Source of the DNA: Dimargaris cristalligena
Taxonomy: Eukaryota > Kickxellomycota > Dimargaritomycetes > Dimargaritales > Dimargaritaceae
DNA length: 64,000 bases
Direction of reading: 5' to 3'
NCBI GenBank assembly: GCA_027576995.1
Contig: JANBQC010000053.1
Location: 1 to 64,000, forward strand
Part shown: one piece after another, positions 14,801 through 25,376 of the stretch
Layout: every line of letters starts with the position of its first letter
Position numbering within the stretch: position 1 is the stretch's first letter
Translations under genes and position numbers: made by a program
The notes under the pieces: model-generated
Told to the model about the DNA's origin: nothing
Databases searched by the model: none
What the model saw: only the letters and a program-made list of their open reading frames with translations

Positions 14801-15902
14801 GAGGGGTGTATGTCGGATTCGGAGGAGAGTGAGGGCCGGATACGGGCGGCATAGGATATACTATTTAATTAGAATTCAGCGGCCGCGAACTGTTGGAGGG
14901 AGAATCGGATAGTTTATATATAGATGCTGTGCATTAATCCATTCAATGGAGGAGAATAATAATAATAATAATAAAGAACAGTTACCTTGTCGCAATTGGT
15001 TACTAATATCGGAAATACTCTCCGCGACTTGGTGACTGCTAGCGAAAACCTCCATTACCTGGGGTACTAGATCCGGGAGGGCCATACACAAAGGGACAGT
15101 AGAGCCGACGGTTAGATGGATGAAATCATGACGGGAGTAGAAATTACTAGTGGTGTCAATAAAGTGCCGGACCTTGTCCCCACCAAATCGGAACGGCGGG
15201 GTTAGTTAGTTATGGAACTACTTACATGGAATGATCTCCTCGTTGAGTAAATTGACGCAGCGCCGGTCCGTCAGGCCTAGGACCCTAGTTAACATTGAAA
15301 TCAAACCAGGAACCCCGTGATAATAATTGGAATCGGGAGTTAGTTTTGCGGGATGGGAGGCCTTGGGCAAGTAAAGGGAAGGGTTGGTTAGGTAGCCCCA
15401 CCAAGGGCGGTTTAGGTCGAAGAAAAGTGGGCCAAAAATAGACACCACCCCCTGATTTAAACTGACACGGCTAATCTTACAGATAACTGATTCGGAACTC
15501 GCGCTGGCCCTGGCCGATCTGGGCCTCCAGATGGTTAAGCATGTCCAAAAGGGTGCGCATGCGCTGCGCCGATGGGAGGTGCCGGAGACCGGAAGCTAGA
15601 GAGAATAGGGCGGCGTTTCCGCCCCGAAGGGCAAACTCGGCGAATTCACGGAGAGTGGCCTCGGGGATAACCTTGCTGATCGAGTCGGCACATTTGTTAA
15701 CGTAGAGGCGACGCGGCTCCTTCTTATCTTCGGATACGGTAAAGTACTTGGCGGTTTCCCCGCAATGGAGAAGGCAGATGGGGTCAGAGACGCTGGTTCG
15801 CCGGTGGGGAGTGGAAGCAGTCGACGGCGAGGACCGGGGAGCACCCCCCACTTTCAGTTCGTCCAGGATATGGGCGTAAACGGAGATATTGCCTATATTC
15901 AT
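11871..15902 (-). CDS. kinesin-like protein with degenerate, non-catalytic motor head and coiled-coil/basic tail
   Basis: Not a recognised named orthologue. Exons on the minus strand: 15902-15481, 15284-15226 (uncertain), 15172-14986, 14796-14720, 14511-13981 and 13801-12134. A possible last exon is 11942-11871; otherwise translation reads on to a stop at 12116. About 1,000 residues. The order of segments follows a kinesin head. NISVYAHILDE sits at the usual beta-1. GGNAALFSLASGLRHLPSA stands where the P-loop should be. EFRISYL matches the SYLEIYNE strand. ISDISNQLRQD sits at switch I. NLTLIDLGSP replaces switch II VDLAGSE. LALLTSEFIGGQAKT matches SKLTxLLQDSLGGNxKT. Every nucleotide-contact motif is lost, so ATPase activity is unlikely. 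From about 14170 a heptad-rich coiled coil runs to about 13130. A Pro/Ser-rich tail with basic clusters follows (KPGRKRTV, KKPRAPRRTAKP, KRQTRAKRK), suggesting DNA or nuclear contact. One junction (15226/15172) leaves one extra base. Confidence 0.6.
14537..14569. repeat. AAAT/TA microsatellite inside intron
   Basis: (AAAT)n running into (TA)n, inside the intron 14512-14719 of the kinesin-like gene. Confidence 0.8.
14955..14974. repeat. (AAT)n microsatellite inside intron
   Basis: About seven AAT units just after the splice donor at 14985, in the intron 14797-14985 of the kinesin-like gene. Confidence 0.8.
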
Positions 15903-16663
15903 GGCAGTGGACTCGCGGGTGAAGGAGGGGATCAGTAGTTTGGGCTTTTAAAATAGCTATATAAAAAAGTCGGAATCAATCAATAGAGGGGTAAGGGGAA
16001 ATACGGCGGTCCAAATGGGCTAGCGCGGGGACTAGGCCTGTACTATACCAGGAGGAAAAGACAACCCCCCGTGGATAGGGCTCGCCTATAAACTCCGCCG
16101 TGGACTAGTTTTGGCGAGCAGGTTCGGGAGGTAATAGGATAGGCCCACTGGACCATAGTCAGTCAAAACAAACAAGGTTCCACAGCCTCTCATTGCTCTG
16201 AAGTAGTACGAGCAGTGGCAGTTTTGGCTAGAAGGGCGCCGCGCCCCGCTCATCACCATGTTTGCGGTCATGTGACGCGTAGCGTTTCGTTTTTATAGTG
16301 GCGCCTTCTTCCTCGACTGGATAATAAAGTCTCACCGAGTCCCAAGGTAAGAGACCTAACTATAGCTGAAACCCTCTCCCCTGAGTATCTCAAACGTGCG
16401 CTCCGCAGGCCTTGGATCTCAAAGTGTACGAGGCCCATGCCTCGGTCAGTGGGTAGCAAGTCCAAATAAGATGGTAGATCCCATTAAGGGCACCCGAGGA
16501 ATCGTTCGGCTGCCCCTTCCCAAATTTACTCGCACTAATACCGCAACCCATCGACTACTCTAACCGGACTGCGGTTGGGATATAAAAACATATAATTTAT
16601 TGAGCTAAACAAGATTGTGCGGAGCCGACTCATGCTACGAGTAGTCGAGCCCACAATATCTGA
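15903..16663. other. intergenic region: promoter of kinesin-like gene and SMD1 3' flank
   Basis: No coding signal was found. It contains the upstream region of the kinesin-like gene on the left and the SMD1 3' flank on the right. Confidence 0.5.
16596..16601 (-). terminator. candidate poly(A) signal of SMD1
   Basis: AATAAA on the minus strand, about 65 bases after the SMD1 stop codon, a typical distance. Confidence 0.45.
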
Positions 16664-17510
16664 CTAGCGGCGAATACCCCGGCCACGTCCGCGTCCGCGC
16701 CCACGACCACGCCCTCCAGGTGCAACAACTGATGAAACCATAGTAGGCCGATCGTTGGATATCGGCGTGCGGAGCAATGCATAGGTATAGATAGGCATCA
16801 ACAACAAAGGAAGGGAGACGTTAGAGGTGCGAGTATCTCGTGGATCTCTATGAAATCATACATCGGGTGGTTCATAAGCCACTGATCTAGGTAATGCATC
16901 GGCAATGGGGCCAAAGCCCATCATTATGGAGAGGAATCCATTAAACAACCCCCTAATCAAACGGACAATTACCTTCTTTCTTCTTTCCCTTGGCCTTGTG
17001 CGAGTCGTCAATCAACAGGGTGTCTAAGGGCAGACTGTCGGGCAGAATAAAATACCGGATATTGCTGCCACGTAGACTCAGGGTGTCGAGAGTAACGGGA
17101 TCCTTGTTCTTGACGGTCATTTTGACCGTTTTCAGGTGGGTGTTCATGCTCATGTCGACACCGGTGATGGTTCCGTGAATAACCGTGCCATTTTTCAGCT
17201 CAATGGTAACGGTTTCGTTACTGAGCTTCATAAGGAATCTACGCACAGGGAACACGGGGGGGGGTATAGGTTAGTTTTAGAGGGTTAGCAAAATCACACG
17301 TCTTGTAGGGCCGTATCTAGTGGGAGAGCGCAGGGGGCGCGTCACTTTATATATATATCTGCCGATTGGGATACATTAATTCAACGATGCTTGGGCGGGT
17401 AAGAGGGACCAAGTCCCCGAAGCGCGCCTCTCATCCACAGGCCCTGGTTGGAACAGCACCTGGCGCTTCGGTGGAGCGGCTGGGCACCTGACCTACCGGA
17501 CTAATTTCAT
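16664..17510 (-). CDS. SMD1: small nuclear ribonucleoprotein Sm D1
   Basis: Core Sm-ring subunit of the spliceosomal U1, U2, U4 and U5 snRNPs. Three exons close in phase: 17510-17497 (14 bases, MKLVR), 17238-16973 and 16728-16664, giving 114 residues against about 119 in human. Sm1 motif: [20 protein letters not shown] and then [11 protein letters not shown]. Sm2 motif: [21 protein letters not shown]. The last exon encodes the arginine-glycine tail ([14 protein letters not shown] then IRR), which in other eukaryotes is symmetrically dimethylated and bound by SMN-type assembly factors. The 14-base first exon, too short for ORF detection, was located because it restores the invariant MKLVRFLMKLS start with a GTAGGT donor. 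The gene is head-to-head with UTP13. Confidence 0.96.
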
Positions 17511-18051
17511 GGTGGCGGAACGGGTATGGTGGACAATAGGGGAATACAAGTAAATAAGACAAGGGCTGGTCAGAGTAGAGAAAGAGATCCCAGAATGAGA
17601 GACCTGGGTCTAATGCATTAGCCGCAGATGGTGGTCGAGAGGAAGGGAGATTGGCGCGGACTATAGCGAGTTGTTAGGAAGGAATGTGGGATAATAGGGG
17701 CAATAGGTGGAAAGCAAGAGGGCTGGTTATATCTATCAGGTGACTACAATTGACGGTTAGCGAGGCAGGGAAGTTATAGTGGGTAATACCTTCCCCCTTC
17801 TTTGCCTTAGATGGTAACATAATGCTTGGGCCCAAAAAAAGAAAAAAAGAATAGGTGGTGGTGATACTGGCCCAGCTTTTTTTCAAGTAATAGTCAAGGC
17901 CAAATTATCGGCCTCCAAACCCTTTGCCTCTTTAATTATACTCTGCTCCAGCCCAGCGTTGGTCCGATAACCCACTAATCCTTTAGGAATCCCCTCTAGT
18001 CGTTCATTACCTTCACCCTTTTGGTCCCGGCGAGTTGCCCCCTTTGCAGTC
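17511..18051. promoter_or_regulatory. shared divergent promoter region of SMD1 and UTP13
   Basis: About 540 bases separate the two divergent start codons, so both promoters must lie here. The pairing of a splicing factor with a ribosome-biogenesis factor may favour co-regulation, which is inference. Small open frames inside are not convincing. Confidence 0.5.
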
Positions 18052-21000
18052 ATGAGCGCGTCCACGAAATCGCTCCAGCTCAAGTCCATGTAGGTGAATT
18101 CCCCCCGTTAACTCGACCATTCGGGAAATGGGGGAAACGAACCCCCCTCTTCTTTGGCGACACGGGACTCCCTCTCTCGTTCTCACTTCACGGGACGGCT
18201 CCTGCACCCGGCGGGGACCGTAGCTAGTCACCCTCACCGATACGAATATACTGTGTTCTAATAACCCTGACCCCATTTTTGCACCTTGCCATACCCAACC
18301 CCCGCCCTACACTGCCAGATACAAACCGGTCCAATCGATCGAGTCCATCTACAGCGGTGGCAAGGTGGCCATTACCAACGACGGCCGCCTTATCATCACC
18401 ACCTTTGGGGATGAGATTCTCGTATCAGACTTGACCCAGGGGCTCAAGCGGGTCGCCACCCTACCGGGTGACTCGGAGGTCTTCACCTGCCTTGCGCTAA
18501 CCCCTGATAATCGCTTTCTTGTCACCACGAGCCGTAGTCTGCAAATGACCATCTGGGACATGGACACCTACCGGCCCATTCGCACCCTCAAGGTAACGTA
18601 AAGGTTCCCCAATGCTGGATCGCACCCTCCGTCGCCCTTGGGACCCGCAGAGCCTACCCGGAATACCCAGCCGTCTCATTAAATATACGCATTCCATGCA
18701 CCCATGCTTCCCCCTCTAGGTCCACGATGCCCCCGTCTTGGTGATGGATATCGACTCCACGTCGTCGCTAGTGGCCACTGGGTCGGCCGATTCCACCGTT
18801 AAAGTGTGGGATCTCGAGGGCGGTTTCTGTACCCACAACTTCAAGGGCCACCAGGGCCTGGTTAGTTCCGTCAAGTTCCATCCCGACACCGAGTCGGCCG
18901 ACTGGGTGCTGGTGAGTGGCGGGGAAGACGGCAACATTCGCTGCTGGAACATGCACACCCGCGCCTGTGTGGCCACTCTATCCGACCACACCAGTGTCAT
19001 CCGCGGCCTGGCCTTTTCACCCAATTGCAAGATGTTGCTGTCGAGCTCCCGCGACCGCTCCATCAATGTGTGGCGCATGGATACCCACAAGCTAATCAAG
19101 ACCATCCCGACTTTTGAGAATCCGGAAACCATCGGGTTCATTAAGCCCGGAACCAACCTTGCCCTGCCCAACGGCAAAGGCAACGTCACTCAGAAATCGC
19201 CCGTGTTTTACACCGGTGGGGAGCGAGGTAAGCACTTTGGGGAAATACCACATGTAAAGGCCTCTTGCGCTCGACCCTGGTCGCCTGTCATTGAGCAGTA
19301 CTGTTTAATCCACCATTAACCCTCTTTCCCGCCATTCACTCTGTCTATTCCGCCGCCCTCCCTCTACATTCATAGGCATTATCCAACTCTGGGAACTCAA
19401 TACCAGCGAGAAACTCTTCAGCCAAGCGCCCCGGGCCACGTCGACCGAGGTTTCCCACCAGATTGTCGATATTCTCTACCAGCCCCAAGCCAACCGAATG
19501 GTTGCCATGACCACCGACCAAAACATCACCACCTACTCCCTTGGGTCCGACGAACCCGAGGAGGTGTTGTCCTTGGTTAGCCAAATCGCTGGCTACAATG
19601 AGGAAATCATCGACCTGGCCTACCTGGGCCCCGAGGAAACCCATTTGGTCGTCGCCTCCAACTCGGAATCCCTCCGCGTATACAACCTGGACACTCAAAC
19701 CTGCGGGCTGCTCGACCACCACACCGAAACGGTGCTCTGCTTGGACACTGATTCCTCCGGAACCCTGGCCGCGGCCGGATCCCGCGATAAGACCCTGAGC
19801 ATATGGCATTTTAACCCCTCCCCGGCCCGGGTGGACCGCCAGGCCCGATGCGTGGCGGTAGGTACCGGTCATACCGAATCGGTGGGAGCGGTGGCCTTTT
19901 CGCGGGCTGACCCACCCCAGTTTCTCATATCGGGCGGGCAGGATCGCACCATCAAGCGGTGGAATCTGGGCAACTTGGCCGCCGGTGAATCCCCCGTGGC
20001 CCTGGAATCGGAATATACCGTCAAGGCCCACGAGAAGGACATTAACACCATCGCGGTGGCCCCCAACGACCAGGTGTTTGCCACGGGCTCCCAAGACCGG
20101 ACCGCAACCCTGTGGTCAACCGCCACAGGCGGAGCCCTGGGCCATTTCAAGGGCCATAAGCGGGGCATCTGGAAAGTTCAGTTCTCCCCCGTGGACCAAA
20201 TCTTGGCCACCGGGTCCGGGGACCACACCATTAAGCTGTGGTCGCTGAGTAATTTCAGTTGTCTCAAAACCTTTGAAGGCCACACCAGCGGGGTGGTGAA
20301 CCTCCGCTTCCTGACGGCGGGTCTGCAGCTCGCCTCGGTGGGCTCGGACGCCCTCCTGAAACTGTGGACCATCAAGTCGGACGAATGCGTCATGACCGCG
20401 GACCACCACGAGGACAAGGTATGGGCCCTCGCCGTGTCCCGCGACGAGTCCCATCTGGTCACCGGTGGGGGGGACTCCACCATTCGGGTCTGGGAGGACT
20501 TCACCCAGCAGGAAATCGATCGCCTGAACCAGGAGCAGGCCGATACCCTAGTGCAGGAACAAACCCTCACCAACCTGGTCCGCTCCAAGCAGTACCGCCA
20601 GGCCATCGCCCTGGCCCTCCAACTGGACAAGCCCCGCCAGCTCTTCCAGATTTTCAAAGATATCATGGCCCAGCGGGAAGACAGCCCGGATGCTGCCTCG
20701 TCACCCACCCACAGCCCCATGGGGGATCCTGCCGTCGATCACGTCCTGGCCACCCTGTCCCTGGCCCAGCTGGACCGGCTCCTGCTTTATATTCGCGATT
20801 GGAACACTAATGCGAAGCAGTGCGAGGTGGCCCACGCCGCCCTCCAGGTCATTCTAGACCACTACCAACCCGAGCACCTCCTGAAAATCAAACACATCAA
20901 CACCACCCACAATGCCATTATCCCTTTCGCCGAGCGGCATTACCAGCGACTCGATAACCTGGTCACCCAGTCTTACATGATTGACTATACGCTTCACGCC

Positions 21001-21060
21001 ATGAATCTGCTGGCCCCGTTTGACGAGCCGGCGGAATCGTCTCCCCCCCTCGACAATTAA
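18052..21060 (+). CDS. UTP13: U3 snoRNP / SSU processome WD40 protein Utp13 (TBL3)
   Basis: Nucleolar component of the UtpB (Pwp2) subcomplex needed for 18S rRNA maturation. Four exons: 18052-18089, 18319-18592, 18720-19227 and 19376-21060. All phases close, giving 834 residues (yeast 817, human 808). Two tandem WD40 propellers are visible, with repeats such as VATGSADSTVKVWDLEG, LLSSSRDRSINVWRMD, FATGSQDRTATLWSTATG, LATGSGDHTIKLWSLSNF and LVTGGGDSTIRVWEDF. These are followed by the family's C-terminal Utp13 domain (FTQQEIDRLNQEQADTL, then LYIRDWNTNAKQCEVAH). The blocks HAHEKDINTIAVAPND and FKGHKRGIWKVQFSP-like are diagnostic of Utp13. The short first exon (MSASTKSLQLKS) is chosen because it joins in phase to the conserved YKPVQSIESIYSGGKVAIT segment. 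An ORF antisense to the first exon is not a gene. Confidence 0.95.
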
Positions 21061-21579
21061 GGGTGCTCGCTAAAACGATGTTCCCCCCTAATAACCACAA
21101 GCAACTACTTCCCGGGGTGTGGATACTCTAATGTTCCGGATTATATAATTCTCAATCAGCAATAAAAATACCTAAACTAGTTTAACCCCCAAAACCTTCT
21201 CTCTGCCTCCCTAATCTGGCTGGACCCCTGCGCCGTGGAGTAATGGTAGTATATCCTGATTTTATATATGGACAGGAGGAACCACTACCGCTGAGGGATA
21301 AAGCAGCATTCCCATCACCGCCCAATACATCCCCAGTCGTTAATAGGTTCGAAATTATAATGTCTGCAAAGTTTATTCATATGCATACTGAAAAGACAGA
21401 CGGAAAAACCAACTAAAACTAAGCGTAAGGGGGCTTGGTAGACTGACAATAACAACCACCCACCTATTTACCACTACCTATCCACGGGACCTTTTAATGC
21501 AAAGGTCCCCGCGACATGCCGAAACAGGAAAAAGATTTAGAGAAAAGAAAACAAAGGAGGGATGCCCATGCCTGTGTCA
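21061..21579. other. convergent intergenic region
   Basis: Tail-to-tail spacer between UTP13 and the Ca2+-ATPase gene, about 520 bases. Plus-strand AATAAA at 21161-21166 and minus-strand AATAAA at 21369-21374 are candidate poly(A) signals for the two genes. No other feature is seen. Confidence 0.5.
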
Positions 21580-24500
21580 TTAGGCCGAGCTGTCGCGAGG
21601 AGCCATACTGCCCAGCTTGGAGTTGCTGCGCAGAGGAGCCCGGCGCACCTTGGTGAAAATGGACATGCGGCGCTGGGCCCGCTGGATTGATTGAATGTCC
21701 CCAATGGCGGTCTCCCAGCGGAGTCCCCCGCGGGTAACCTGGGGTCGGTGTTCCTGGTCGTGGGCGGACTCCAGACCCAAGCAGCTGCTAAAGTCGGGCG
21801 ACAGGCGCAGCATCAGGCCCACGGGCAGGGACAGGGAGCCAATAAAAACGGTAGCCGCCCACTGACCGGCGGTTAGGGGCACGGTACCAAAGGCCATGCC
21901 ACCGAAGGTGACAATAAGCGCCTGGGCCCCCACCACTGCCACCTGGACCAGGAGGAAACCGTAGTCGCGGTGCAGGTTCTCAAAGACATTGAGGGTATCA
22001 TCGATGCGGCGGCAGTTGAGTTCGTTGAAGACCTGCAAAAAGACAAACGAGTTGAAGACCATGGTGCGCAGGATCTGGTCACCCTGGGGCGAGTTGGGCA
22101 GGTGGAACACGGCCGGGCCCAAGTGAATGAGGAGCAGATTGATAAGGACCTGGAAGATGGCCTGGCCAAAGATCATGCGCCACATCTGGTAGTTAATCAA
22201 GGAGGCATTGCGGGGAGCCGGCAGGCGCTTCAGCAGCTCTTCCGTGGGGGGCTCGGTGGCCAAGGCCAGGGCGGCCAGCGTATCCATAATCAGGTTAACC
22301 CAGAGCAGCTGCACAGCGGTCAGGATGGAGGAGCTGTCCTCACTAGCCACGGCACTCACAAAGGCCAGCACCACGGCGGTGATGTTCACGGTCAGTTGGA
22401 ACTGCAGGAATTTGCGCACACTATCGTTGACGGCACGGCCCCACTGCAGGGCCTTGACGATGGAGTTGAAGTTGTCGTCCATGAGAATAATGGCGGACGC
22501 CTCCTTGGCCACCTCGGTACCGGTGATACCCATGCTGAAGCCGACGTCGGCCATCTTCAGGGCGGGCGCGTCGTTGGTACCGTCACCGGTCATGGCCACT
22601 ACTTCGCCGGCCTCCTGGAGGATGCGCATCACAATCTGCTTATCGGTGGGGGAGGAGCGAGCCAGGACCTGCAGCTTGGGCATGATGCGACGCTGCTGCT
22701 CGGGGGGCATGGCCCGGAACTGGGGGCCGGATACGACGGCACCGCCGCGCTGGTAGATACCGGCGTTCTTGGCGATGGCCCTGGCGGTTTCGACATTGTC
22801 ACCGGTGATCATACGAACGACCACGCCGGCGGCGCGGCAGGTCTCCACGGACTCGCGCACGCCGGGGCGGAGGGGATCTTCAATACCAACAATACCCAGG
22901 CAAATAAGGTTGTGGGTGGGGGCGTCGTCTTCGGGTAGGCTAGCGGCATCGGCGGCACTCACTTCGCGGTAGGCCATGCTGATGGTACGCAGGGCGTTGG
23001 CGGCGTACTCCTGGATAATCCGTTCGAAATCGGCCTTGGCCCGGGCGTCCAGGGGCTGAACCTCACCGGCGCGGTCGACGTAGCGGTCACAGCAGCCCAG
23101 CACGATTTCGGAGGCACCCTTGGTGTAGATGCGGCAGGCGTCGTCATTGCCGTGGCTGTGGGCATTCTTGATCACGGTGGTCATGGTCTTCTTCTCGGAC
23201 GCAAAGGGGTAGACGCGGAGGATCTCGCTCTCGCGGCGGATGGGTTCGAAATCGGAGCCGCACTTTTGGGTGAACCCCAGCAGAGCCGACTCGGTCTTGG
23301 AGCCAATGAAGGTGGGCTGGCCGCGTTCGTCCTTGCCCAGGAAGGCGTTGGAGTTGACGGCAATGCCCTCGCAGATGCGGTCAAACACGGGGCCGGGCAG
23401 CTCGTCGCGGAAGGCCTGCACGCAGTGCTGCTCGTGGCTGGACATGGTGTGCTGGGCAAAGTAGGCGCGGGTCACGGTCATCTTGTTCTGGGTCAGGGTA
23501 CCGGTCTTGTCGGAGCACACGGCGGTGGCATTCCCCATGGTTTCGCAGGCTGAGAGCTGACGCACCAGGTTGTTGTCCTTGAGCATCTGGGTGGTGGCGA
23601 AGGCCAGGGCCAGGGTCACGGCCATGGGCAGGCCCTCGGGCACGGCGACCACGACGATAGTGATGGCCTGGATGGTGATTTGGATAATCCGGCTAAGCAG
23701 GGCGGAGATAGTCGGCATGTCGTTATCAATAGCGGCGGTGATCAAATACTTGAGAATCAGGGTCATGAACATAAGGAGGGCGGCGGTAAGACCGAACTTG
23801 GCAATCTGTTCGGCCAGGACATCGAGCTTACGCTGGAGGGGGGTCACGGAGTCGCCCTCGTCACGGAGAGCCATCATCATTTTACCGTAGAAGGAGCGGG
23901 GGCCCACGGCGATCACCACCACACGGCCCACCCCTTCCATAACCTTGGCACCGCTCAGCACGAAGCAGTCCATGCCGCTGTCCACGGTGCCCTTCTTGAT
24001 GGCGTCGGACTCACCGGTGGCGCTGGACTCATCGCACACCAGGTTGTGGCCGTCGAGGTACACACCGTCGACGGGAATGATCTCGCCGGGCTCCACGAGC
24101 AGGATATCGCCCACCAACACGTCAAAAACGGAGAGCTCAATCTCGCGGCCCTCGCGGTAGACTTTGACGCACCGGTCCTCCTTCTTGGCGTTGAGCTTCT
24201 GGAACTGGCGCTCCTTCTGGTAGTCGTTGAGGGCGTTGGTGAACACCACCACCACCACGGCGAGGAAGATGGCCACGCCTTCGACCCACCCCAGCTTCAC
24301 GTCGTTATGGCGGTGTTCGCCCAGATAGTCGTCGTACAGGCCTACGGCCAGGGACACGAGGGCGGCGATGCTGAGCATGATAAGGGTCTTGTCCTGGTAG
24401 GCGCACCAGACCAGACTCCAGAAGGACACCTGGTCGACGGCCGGGAGACGGTTCTCGCCGTAGACGGCCTGGCGGGCGGCGAAGGGGCCCTTGCCCTTAT

Positions 24501-24798
24501 CGGCCAGGTGGGAGGAAGCGAGCAGGGCCGAGGACTCCTGGTGGCCGGGGCCGGGGGTGGAGTCGGACTCGAACATCTCGTCGGGGCACAGGCCCTGGCT
24601 GGGGTCCACGCGCAGTTTTTCGCAAAGGCCGGCGATACCGCCCAGCTTCTGGAGCAGTTCGGGGTCCTTGGGGTCCAGCATATGGGTCAGGTCGGCGGCA
24701 GCCACGCCAAACGGACCTGGATCGGCGGACTCGGCACCCTGGTCTTCGACCAGGCGGGTGCGCTGGGAAGACGCCGAGGAGCCACTGGGGTGTGGCAT
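21580..24798 (-). CDS. PMC1: P-type IIB Ca2+-transporting ATPase (PMCA/Pmc1 type)
   Basis: Pumps Ca2+ out of the cytosol into the vacuole or across the plasma membrane. One uninterrupted exon of 1,072 codons, unusual in this intron-rich window. Motifs in order: actuator SATGES (about 260-264), membrane helix 4 VVVAVPEGLPMA (about 387-391, Ca2+ site), phosphorylation site CSDKTGTLTQNKM with Asp430, nucleotide-binding KGAS (about 560), MITGDNVE (about 664-669) and hinge AMTGDGTNDAPALKMADVG (about 736-754). Ten membrane helices can be placed, with M5-M6 around VNITAVVLAF and LLWVNLIMDTLAALALATEP, the latter characteristic of PMCA/SERCA pumps. The cytosolic C-tail after about residue 1000 has a basic, aromatic segment (GGLRWETAIGDIQSIQRAQ) resembling the start of PMCA calmodulin-binding regions. 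Start ATG is the only one in frame with the conserved head. Vacuolar versus plasma-membrane location cannot be decided. Confidence 0.95.
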   Translation of the reverse strand: MPHPSGSSASSQRTRLVEDQGAESADPGPFGVAAADLTHMLDPKDPELLQKLGGIAGLCEKLRVDPSQGLCPDEMFESDSTPGPGHQESSALLASSHLADKGKGPFAARQAVYGENRLPAVDQVSFWSLVWCAYQDKTLIMLSIAALVSLAVGLYDDYLGEHRHNDVKLGWVEGVAIFLAVVVVVFTNALNDYQKERQFQKLNAKKEDRCVKVYREGREIELSVFDVLVGDILLVEPGEIIPVDGVYLDGHNLVCDESSATGESDAIKKGTVDSGMDCFVLSGAKVMEGVGRVVVIAVGPRSFYGKMMMALRDEGDSVTPLQRKLDVLAEQIAKFGLTAALLMFMTLILKYLITAAIDNDMPTISALLSRIIQITIQAITIVVVAVPEGLPMAVTLALAFATTQMLKDNNLVRQLSACETMGNATAVCSDKTGTLTQNKMTVTRAYFAQHTMSSHEQHCVQAFRDELPGPVFDRICEGIAVNSNAFLGKDERGQPTFIGSKTESALLGFTQKCGSDFEPIRRESEILRVYPFASEKKTMTTVIKNAHSHGNDDACRIYTKGASEIVLGCCDRYVDRAGEVQPLDARAKADFERIIQEYAANALRTISMAYREVSAADAASLPEDDAPTHNLICLGIVGIEDPLRPGVRESVETCRAAGVVVRMITGDNVETARAIAKNAGIYQRGGAVVSGPQFRAMPPEQQRRIMPKLQVLARSSPTDKQIVMRILQEAGEVVAMTGDGTNDAPALKMADVGFSMGITGTEVAKEASAIILMDDNFNSIVKALQWGRAVNDSVRKFLQFQLTVNITAVVLAFVSAVASEDSSSILTAVQLLWVNLIMDTLAALALATEPPTEELLKRLPAPRNASLINYQMWRMIFGQAIFQVLINLLLIHLGPAVFHLPNSPQGDQILRTMVFNSFVFLQVFNELNCRRIDDTLNVFENLHRDYGFLLVQVAVVGAQALIVTFGGMAFGTVPLTAGQWAATVFIGSLSLPVGLMLRLSPDFSSCLGLESAHDQEHRPQVTRGGLRWETAIGDIQSIQRAQRRMSIFTKVRRAPLRSNSKLGSMAPRDSSA

Positions 24799-25063
24799 GG
24801 CGAGGGGGGGAGTGGCAAGAGAAACGGAAAGAAAGGGGTTTAGAGGGGAGAAACGAAGAGCAAGGAGTGAAACAACGGGTCCTTACACCACCAAACAAGG
24901 AAGGGGGGAGAGGTTCTAGTAGCTAGGGGCCGAATACTAGCGCTACACAAGTAATAAAGACAATAATAATAAAAGAATGAAGAGAGAACAAGAGAACCAG
25001 AGAAGGCCGAACGGGTGGATAAACATAAACCCCAGTGAAAACCTAGACCCGGGCAGCGGAAGC

Positions 25064-25117
25064 GGTATGCGCATATATAGAGAGGGTTAAGGTATGCGCA
25101 TATAGAAAGAGGGTTAA
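25064..25117. repeat. 27-bp tandem duplication
   Basis: Two adjacent 27-base copies starting GGTATGCGCATATA and ending AGAGGGTTAA, differing at two positions. They lie about 270 bases upstream of the Ca2+-ATPase start codon. Confidence 0.9.
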
Positions 25118-25344
25118 GGGGGTCTGTTAGAGGGCAATGTGGGGGTGGAAGAACAATAGGCCGGACTCAGTCTTCCCCCTTCTTTAGTGCCATTCTCTGG
25201 CTGGCGGTAAGTAAAACCAGTGTTGCGCCAATTAGCGAGGATCGCCGCCGTTTGGCTCTGTACTGGTGAGGATAGAAGGGGGGGTGGAGATCTTCTCCAA
25301 TAGAAAGGGCATGCGGCTTCCTTATTCCATCCCCCTCTCACACA

Positions 25345-25350
<6 letters not shown>

Positions 25351-25376
<26 letters not shown>
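25351..25376. repeat. (CT)13 microsatellite
   Basis: Uninterrupted CT dinucleotides. Confidence 0.95.

Noticed and set aside
15218..15448. Open frame including GPLFFDLNRPWWGY in the pseudo-kinesin gene
   Set aside because: It looks partly protein-like, but it cannot be joined in phase to either neighbouring exon with usual splice sites, so most of it is treated as intron; only its 3' part is used as an uncertain exon.
17883..18089. Minus-strand frame starting MDLSWSDFVDALM
   Set aside because: Antisense to the first exon and leader of UTP13.
19345..20094. 249-codon minus-strand frame
   Set aside because: Antisense to UTP13 exon 4.
21970..24843. 322- and 387-codon plus-strand frames (21970-22938 and 23680-24843)
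   Set aside because: Antisense to the Ca2+-ATPase; histidine/glycine/valine-rich composition is the usual shadow of a GC-biased gene.
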